This document shows positions 48,501 to 57,500 of a stretch of 64,000 bases of DNA, one piece after another. The number at the start of each line of letters is the position of its first letter. Positions within the stretch are counted from its first letter, which is position 1. The notes under the pieces were generated by a model that worked only from the letters and a program-made list of their open reading frames with translations, was not told the DNA's origin and ran no database searches. The stretch is from Gavia stellata. Lineage: Eukaryota; Chordata; Aves; Gaviiformes; Gaviidae. The translations under genes were made by a program, and so were the position numbers. Location: contig NC_082594.1 in NCBI RefSeq assembly GCF_030936135.1, positions 20,084,879 to 20,148,878 of the forward strand. The letters are read 5' to 3'.

Positions 48501-51500
48501 TGTAAAACTGCTGCTGCTACATGTTCGGACTCGCAACATTCAGATTTCAAGCTGTTTCATATATGCCCTACTTATTTTATGAGAACAATAATAATTTCAG
48601 AGGCTAGAATACTGTGAAAAGTCCTTCCTTTGCTACTGGCACATTAAATAGAAATTTTCATATCCTGATCTAACCAAGCCTAAACTTCAGTTTTCACTTT
48701 ACCTGGATTGAACACATGCCCCACAATGGTTTTTACAGTTTAGAACACAAGTTATGGTTCAGCAATTACCAATTCCTTCATACCTGTATCACTGAAATCT
48801 ATGAATTCTTTTGATAGAAGATTAGTGAGAAGCTCCATAATAAGAAGGAGATCCTGGTACTGGTCTTCTTCTGCTGTAACATCTATCCGTTGTCGACCTA
48901 GATTATTCTTGGAATACACCTGGAGCAGAGTTAGGCAGGCCTCATACAAGTTCATGGCTTTGGCCTATAAAACAATGTTAGATAATAAGAAAACTCCCGT
49001 ATGCTAAAAGTGGCACACTTTGTTTTAAGATGGTGTTACTTGGTTGACGATACCTCAAGATTTTAATTTCAGTTATATAACCACTTTTTGCAACAACTGC
49101 ACACAAAATCATCAAGGAAACAGCCACCTTAAACAATAAGAACTCTTACAGCCCTATATTGATATGCTACCCATCGGAACAGTGGAACATTACTTTTATC
49201 AATTCCTCCATCTTTTTTTTGTGTTTTGTTTTTGTTAAGAGTGGCTTGGGACAGGCTGACACATCTCACTAATCTCACAAACTAGCTTACCAACAAAATC
49301 TCTTGGGGACTCACTTCAGCTATCAAAGTTTGGAGCCATAATAGACTGTTTGTGCATACCCAGTTTGGAATAGGCAGGATCGCCTCTAGATGCAAAACCA
49401 AAATTAGCCAGCAGTACAAAGATGTAAGTGTACTGCACTGACTTGTTTTACCAGATAATATCTTGATATACATTATGCCTTGTTTAGGACCAAGGCAGTG
49501 TCTCAATGGTATGCATTTGTCACATAAAACAGTGCTGCAATTCTCCTAGACAAGCCTTCAGAGAAGTTAGATATGGTTAAAAAAAGAACTCAACATGGTC
49601 TGCACTCTTTTGCCACCCATACAGAGTTCCATTAGTGATGAATTACAGTTAAGTTTACTGGTATAAGAAGAATGTAGATGTCCTGCTTTTAATCTCTGCA
49701 AGTGGATGTTTTTAAACAAAGGGATCGCTCTAACAGATATAACCACATAGCTTTCTTTCTCTACAGAATCTGAAAACCACTATCCTTTATTTTGTTTAAG
49801 GGATAGCACTGTATACACATGTATGCACGTGCACACCCTCACACTCTTCCCCTCCTTCCCTTTTCGGTTGTATTTACCTCTCCAAGATAGCAAATTTGTT
49901 TATGTGCAACTTCAACAAAGACTTCTATTATGAGATTAACAGTCTCTGGTGTGTTCTTGTATACTTCCATTAATCCAATGCAATTATTAAGGAAGTCCAT
50001 TAGGAAATTGAAGAGAATTGCTACGTTATCAATCTGGGTAGCCTCAGCAATGCCACAGAGTGCTTCTAATGTAGCAGTGATTTCCTGTTTCACTTCCTCC
50101 TCCTGACAGATCTGCTGAAAGTTTTCTTGGTTTATCACATTCAAGAATCGCTGCTGAAGTGGCTGAAGAACCTTAAAATTTTTTAGAAAAGTCACATTAA
50201 GATAAGCATACTATTACATGAGATGTGAAGTTTAAGTAATTTAGCAAGTTCATGGGTTGCTTTTGGCACAGCAGTACAAGAATCAATCACTTCCAGTTTC
50301 CAATGGCTTAATTGTGTTCTTATCTGTCACATTAATGTGAGCGGAAGTGGTAGTCATTAGTGATTCTCATTATCCATCATCACCTGCAGGCTGGTTTCAA
50401 AACAAGCACCTCCATAAATATTTTATGTTATTTTGTAGTCTAAACAAATGACAATAACTTCCTCTGGCTCACAGTATTTCAGTATTAGGAGAAAAAATTG
50501 TTACAGTTCATCAATGAAAGCATTAAGATTCATGTTCACAATTATCTTTGTCATATTATGATTCTCAACGCTGCAATCTCTTTTGTAATCAGCTGTGCTT
50601 GGAACCAATTTAGAAACTTCCATAAAAATAGTTAAAATGTTTCTCCCAATTACTTCCAGTGCACTTCCAGTACCTTGAATCACTAATTTCATAGCTTTAC
50701 TAATAAAAGCAAGTTTCTTTCAGAAGGCCAATGCTTTACAAACTCACACGGTGCTCACTGATGACATTTCAGCTACTTTCTAGCACCAATCTTTCTGGTA
50801 TTAAATATCTGAGCTTTAATGGAGCCAGGGCACAAAAAGCTGGTCAAGTCTCTTCATAATGTTCCACATTAGCTTTTCACTAAGTGAATAATTAAGTGAA
50901 TAATTGAGAAAATCATAATACCACCAAATTAAAATAAAAGGAAGAAATTACACAGTTCCAAGGGCAATTCTTAACTTTTTATAATAGTCTCTTTCAAGTG
51001 TACTGCTATACCAGCTGTTTCACAAATCCTCCGGGTAATTATTGGTTGTTTCTGTTTCAGCTGTGATGTTTTTAGATACAATTTTTGGCAGCTCCTGGGT
51101 GCCATACAACTATTGACCTTCACAGAGAGAATAATTTAAAAAATTTTCTGTATCAGATATTCAAAATCAAAAGATTCTGTATGAGTTGATTTTGTGTCAC
51201 CATAAAATTCCCTAAACTAAGTTGTTTGTACTACTTGCAAAATGAAGGTAACAGAAGCATCAAAATAGCTTACCTCTGTCCAGTATTGTTGCTTTGTTTC
51301 TGTATCCATGTGAGCAAAACCTCCTAAAACTAAAGCTTTCATTAGTGTTCTCTGCACAGAACTGGACAAATAGTGAAGAGGAGGGCTTCGCCTTGCAAAT
51401 TGTTTAGCTAAATTCCACCAGTTTTCACACTGAATAACTAAGTTTGCCCTAGAAGAGGGAAAAAGTTTAATTAAAGAAAAGATTTCACAAAATTGTATGA

Positions 51501-54500
51501 ACAGAGCGCATCAGGTTGCTAGCAGTTATCAGAAGTTTGTTTTTTTTTTTAATTTTAATTCCTTTATTCTAAGGCTAAATTGCCTTTTGACTTTCATCTT
51601 ATTAACGCCTCACCTCTAAGATTTCTAAAGTATACACTCCGAAAATAGCTCAATTCATATGGGAGAAAAGCAGGGAAGTGCTTTAGTTTTACACACATAC
51701 ACACACAGAGTTAATGGACATATTGCATGGATTAAAAGCGTAGTCTTATTATGTCATGATAAAATAAGCAGTTTATTCCAAAACTAGCTCCTGTGCTTTT
51801 TAATTTTTTTAAAAAAGAAAATTCCTCAAGTGTTTAACTCCTCAAACTTCAGAACAGTCTTTCAGCAGACTGTGAATGCATGATTGCATGTATGATTGCA
51901 TGTATAATTGCATGTCAATTCAGAAAAGTAAAACATTCAAGGATTTCATGCTTCACAGTTTGTAATACCATAGAAAACTGAAATTTGTCTGAATCCGCCA
52001 AATCATGGAATTTAAAAACTTTTTTAATATGATTACAAAACACGTTTTATACTGGCTGAGCCAGTATCTGAACTCTTCATCCAGAAGAACTTGTTCAACA
52101 AAAATAAACACCACCACAAAAATCCTTGCAATAAGAGTGGAGACCAGGAGAGTTTTCCTTTCTCACTGTTTAAGAGTGAGGCACAAAGGTAGGGGAAGGA
52201 GAGTGCACTTCTAAACAATAATAAAAATTAGATTATGTTTTGTCAAATCTAGGTCTCACTCCTCACTTTGTCAGACAATTTTTTTTTCCATTTATAGTAT
52301 GTTACTAAAGTAATTTGACTTACAGAGACATGAATATGAAGTGCCCTATATCTGGATTACTTTGGCCAAAAAAATTTCAAGGAAGCAAAAGAAATTTTTT
52401 GACTTCCAGAGGTATAGCAACTTACCGCTCTCTCCTTTCCACTAATGTTACTAGCAGTTGTACAGTATCATTTGCAAGGTCCTGCTCTGAACTCCACACT
52501 GCCAGGTTACTGATCACTTTTTCTAAAAGGTAACCCACAATCCACTGGGAACCCTCTGTATCAGCACCAAATGCTGTACTAAATGGCAGACTTATCTATA
52601 AGAAAAGCATTAAAATGAGTGAGTTTTACAGAAGCCAGAACCCCAAAGTGTATGGTAATCATTGTCAGCAAATTCTTTTCAGGCTGTCACTTCTTCCCTA
52701 CTTAAAATACACAAATGTTACCTAGACAAAGGCAAAGAATACCTGTAATAGAAAAATCTTTGCCAAATTTATCTTGCAATTTTAAGCACAACACCTAGAA
52801 CAAAGAAGAGTTTCACCCTCATTACAAAACCAGCTTTTAATGCCAATTAAAGTTCAAAAGCTTTAAAAATTAGAAGAAAGATCCCAAAATCATCTCCCAA
52901 AAGTGCTTCCATGAATTTACAATGAAATTCCTCAAAATTCAGTGATAAAAATTATTAGAAATAAACTTAGCTGTTGATCTAGATCAAATCTTGTAAAAAC
53001 TTAAATATTTTCACTGCAATTTTTCTGCATCTGTTTTCTGCAGATTATTCCTTCAATCTATACATCTTTTAGGAAAGATGTCACATTCTGGTCCTGGCAC
53101 ATTAAAATATGCTTCCTTGAAATTGCCTGTTCTCCTATTTTGAAAAAAAGAAGTCCCTCAAGAGTGAAATCCAAGGATTTTGCAATAATTGTGCAGGGGC
53201 TCCCTGTCAGCACAGCACTAACATTTCTAACTTTACAACTCATAATATATACATGACCAAGCATAAGGTTTAAATAGATGTTCCAATCACTTTCACATGT
53301 CAACAAACTAAAGACGTGCTTTTCCTAGATACTCTTATTTTGTCTCTTTGCATTGTTCTCCTGTGAATTTCCTTCTTACATGCTCTCCAATTCTTCCCCA
53401 ACTGGTACCTTTACAAATTCTTAGCTCTGCTCTAAGTACAAGCGGAATAATATGATTCCAAGTATTTACAAGTCTTTGGTATACCTATTTTTGTTAAGGA
53501 AGGGCCTCCTGAAGCGTTAGTATTCTTAGTTGCTTCAGTAGTGGAAATAAAGGGGAAGAGGAGGAGGCTTCCTTCTCAAAAGTCAGAGCCAATAGGACCT
53601 CCTCAGGATGAGTGGCCTCCATCAGTCAGCTGGATTACAGTTAGTTCTATAAGCAAAATCAGGATCAAGGTCTAATCATGATTAGTGCTGTCCAAACACA
53701 GTAAGAAGTTGCCCTTTACAAAGAATGCACCATTGAAATCATAATATGTACACTGAGAATGTATGAGAAGGGGGAGAGGAGAGAAAGTAGCATGACATTA
53801 GCTAATGTATACTACCTTGTGATTGTGTTAAATACCTAATTCAGAATCATGACCAGGTTACTCACTAAATCATCCATCAAGGGCAACCACTGTGTTAGAG
53901 ATGAACTGTGATCTGATGGAGAGTGAAAAGTAGTTTATAAAATTGTCAGTGAGTTTCACCCCCTATACAACTTGAGAATGCGCTATGCTATCCTGCTATG
54001 GCAACGGCCACAAAAAAAAAAAAATCACATTAGCACCAAAATGTGCAAGAAGGGTCCTCTAACAACTTCTATTTCTAATTAAAAACCTGAAGAAAACATC
54101 AACTTTCAAACAAATGCCAAAATAAACCCATTTAACTTTAAAAACACTTTATCATTGCACTTTAAAATAGCAACACTGACATCTGCATTCACAGGATACT
54201 ATTATTGCTAATACTCACCAATTAATTCATAAAAGTTATATCCTTACCTGCTCATACAGCTTTTCATCTACTAGGAGGTAAGTCTTTGCCCAACGCTTGA
54301 GAAACCATACAATATCTTTGCCCATCTGGGGGCTCAGGAGGTGCGTGAGATTGGCTCTTATTGCTCTAGATTCTACTTCTGACACTCTTAAAATAGCAGA
54401 TAACAACCTGCAGATTTAAAATACAATGAGAATGCTAAGAGAAGCAATGTGACTACCAAACACATTTATTTTTCATGAAATATGACAGAAGGAACAGGAT

Positions 54501-57500
54501 AACACAAAGCAGTTCATCTCTAATGAAGTAAAAAGCACCTGAATTTATGTTTTCTTTAAATGTCAGGAGAGAGAGAGAGACAGGATAGATTGGCAAATAT
54601 CCTTCAAACAGTCAGAATATGCATTAAAAGACAGGGTGATTATATTTGACATCAAAATTACTGCAACAAAGAATCCTCACAAGCATTCTGACATCACAGG
54701 AACAAAGAGATGGACTACTTGGTGTGCTTGAAAAGCTTTTTTGAAAAACTGATTCTCCCTTCCTTGCATCATCAAGCTTAGCGACCAAGTGGGACCTAAT
54801 TGTGCAGCTTTTGTATTGTGACGCATACTAAAGAACAAATACATAAGTGATCAGTTATTTCTCTCTTTTTCATTACTGCAGAGAAACAGTCTGAAATACC
54901 AGATTACAAGGTGATTGCATTGATACAATCAGTCCATAAAACTACATTAAATATTAGCTTTTGTAGTATATCAATTAGATTTGGTAAGAATGTGATAGTG
55001 CACAAGGAATTTAGAAGTTGACAGTAGTCTATTTCTTGAAGACATTTCAGAGCTATTGCCAGAGAGTCTCAAATATCTCCTTATTTAGATCTCAGTTTAT
55101 TCCCATAAGCATTAAGACACTGCATCAAGAAATCCTGTTTGTTATCCACTTCTTGAAGCTGCCAATAGTATCAGTGAGCAGCAGTATTCTAAACATTAGG
55201 CAAATCACTGCCAATGAAGATCCATTCTTCTAGCCTTTTCCAGAAGAGGAAAATGTTAAGTACACAAAACAACTGATCTTGGGTGAAGAATCTTCCATGT
55301 CAATTAAAAGTGGAAGGCAATCTTCTGAAGTGTGAGGATTCAAACTGAGGAGTCCTTTGTGGGCATCAGCCTTCTTGCAAAAAGAAAACGGAAATCCCCT
55401 CTCCTGCTCCTTTTATAGGCTAATAGTGATATGTGTACGTAAGTGACAATTCCTCTCGCACTGAGGACCAATTGAGCTGCTACTGCCAAGCTGGGGCAGT
55501 AACTCATGTTCAAAGTAGACAAGCTCACTGATGATCTATCTGGAAAAGCATTTGCTTAAGATGTACATGTGCCGAATGAATTATAGAGCATATAGTATAT
55601 TAGCTAAAGATTCTGATCTACCAAGTTTTTAGTAATTTAAGTAATTTTAAGGACTTTCTGTAACAAACAGATCAAAGATGGGTTTTCAGTAGAGATACAA
55701 AAACATTTCTGTTTATTTCCAAGACTTTGGCTCATGTCCTCTGTTAAGACTATTAGATCATTAATCTAGTAATTTCAGCCTTCCCATCTTGACTCAGTTT
55801 TATCTGTTTTGATGCCTTAATCTCATTTTTCTTCTCAGTCCTCCCCTGGATCACCTCAACTTGAAGTATCATCTGTATTTACCCTGCCTTTCTTTACTCT
55901 AAAAAAAAAAAAAAAAATCACTTCACCTTTTCTGTCGTCTTAGTCTCTTTTACAGCATTGCCTTAATATGTATGTAATAAAACCATTCTTATAAATTATT
56001 CACCCTTACTTTAATACTAGTTAAGAGACATTTCTTTTCCAATGTTCAGTGTTTACATATTGTTTTTTTACTTTTCAAATTCACAGAAGTCCACTCACAT
56101 TCTTACTTTTTTCTCTGAAAAAGCATTTAACATACTTAATAGCATGAGATGCATCCTTACCTAATTACAGAATCAGTTCTGTTATACCCTGGGATGGAAG
56201 AGGCCTTTTCTCCTGGAGATCCCAGAATCTGAAGTGTGGTATTGATGTCAACCTCAGCTGAATGTTTAATGGAATATTCCATTACTTCTGGAGGTATTAG
56301 TGGCGTCTCTCCCTGAGTATCATTAGCCAAGAGGTAGCCTTACATTAAAAAAGAAAGAGTGATCACAACTTTCTACGCTAGGTTAACTTACGGCTTTTTG
56401 ATTAGAGAATCCGTTGGCTTAACTGCACACATCACACCAGAATCAAATATTTGTACAAACCCTGACTAACACTGTTTAAATACATATAATTTAACTTTAG
56501 AATCCTTGAAGCCATTCAGTTGAGAAGAACCCAAAGTGACAAGAAACCAAGACTGGAAAGGAAACCACCAAATTAAAAAACAAATTAAAAGAGAGATAAG
56601 CTTTGCTTCATGTAAAAGTACTACAGTCAATTCAACTACTGAGGCAGGAGGAAAAAAACCCAAAGCAACATTTTGTTGTCACTTCTTTCTCCTTCTGTTA
56701 TGTGATAAAAAGCATCTTGATTTTACAACTTCCCCACTGAGTCCATCCCATTTGGGACTTCCGTTCTGCTAACATTTCTAATCTGTCAGAGACTTTCAGA
56801 CACCAAGCACACGTGCTATAATAGTCTTCCTTGCATAACAACTGCAGATCAGGTGAAGCATGGGTTTTTACACAATACTCCGGTGTCCAGATAATAAATA
56901 TTAATTCCAGCTTTAGTCGTAGTTTTCAGTGTCTGATCTCATAACCATCTGTGAGCTACAAAGTCCATCCCACAGCGATACAAAAATATTATAAACACAT
57001 TCATGTCAACATCTGAGAGCCACCAAAACATCAGATGTTCAAAAACATCCCACAAAATATTTCATGAAGTATACATTTCTCTTAACAAAGAACAAACACT
57101 GTCTTAGCTGTTACTAATGTTTTGCAAACAGATGTAAGACAGTTCCATGTAAAAATCAAAACCAAGAAGGTTCAAAATTCAAGTTTCCTGAAACATAACA
57201 AAATGCCAGGACATGGATCATCAGCACTGAGAGATTCAGGAACTGACTTGATTCTTTGCCACCATTGAGTAATAAATACTGTTATCCTGATCTCATGTTA
57301 ATTGCCTTATAAAGTCATGTGTCCCCAGACAATAAAACTGGTATCATGAACAGACTGATTTCTTCAATAGGTTGACTGATAACACATCTCAAAAAATCTG
57401 TAACAAAAATCAGTTGCGGGAATTTCCGAAGGATATACTTCATGCAAAGATTTCATTAATCTTTTAAAGATAACGTTCATGTTACTCAAGGCACATGAAA

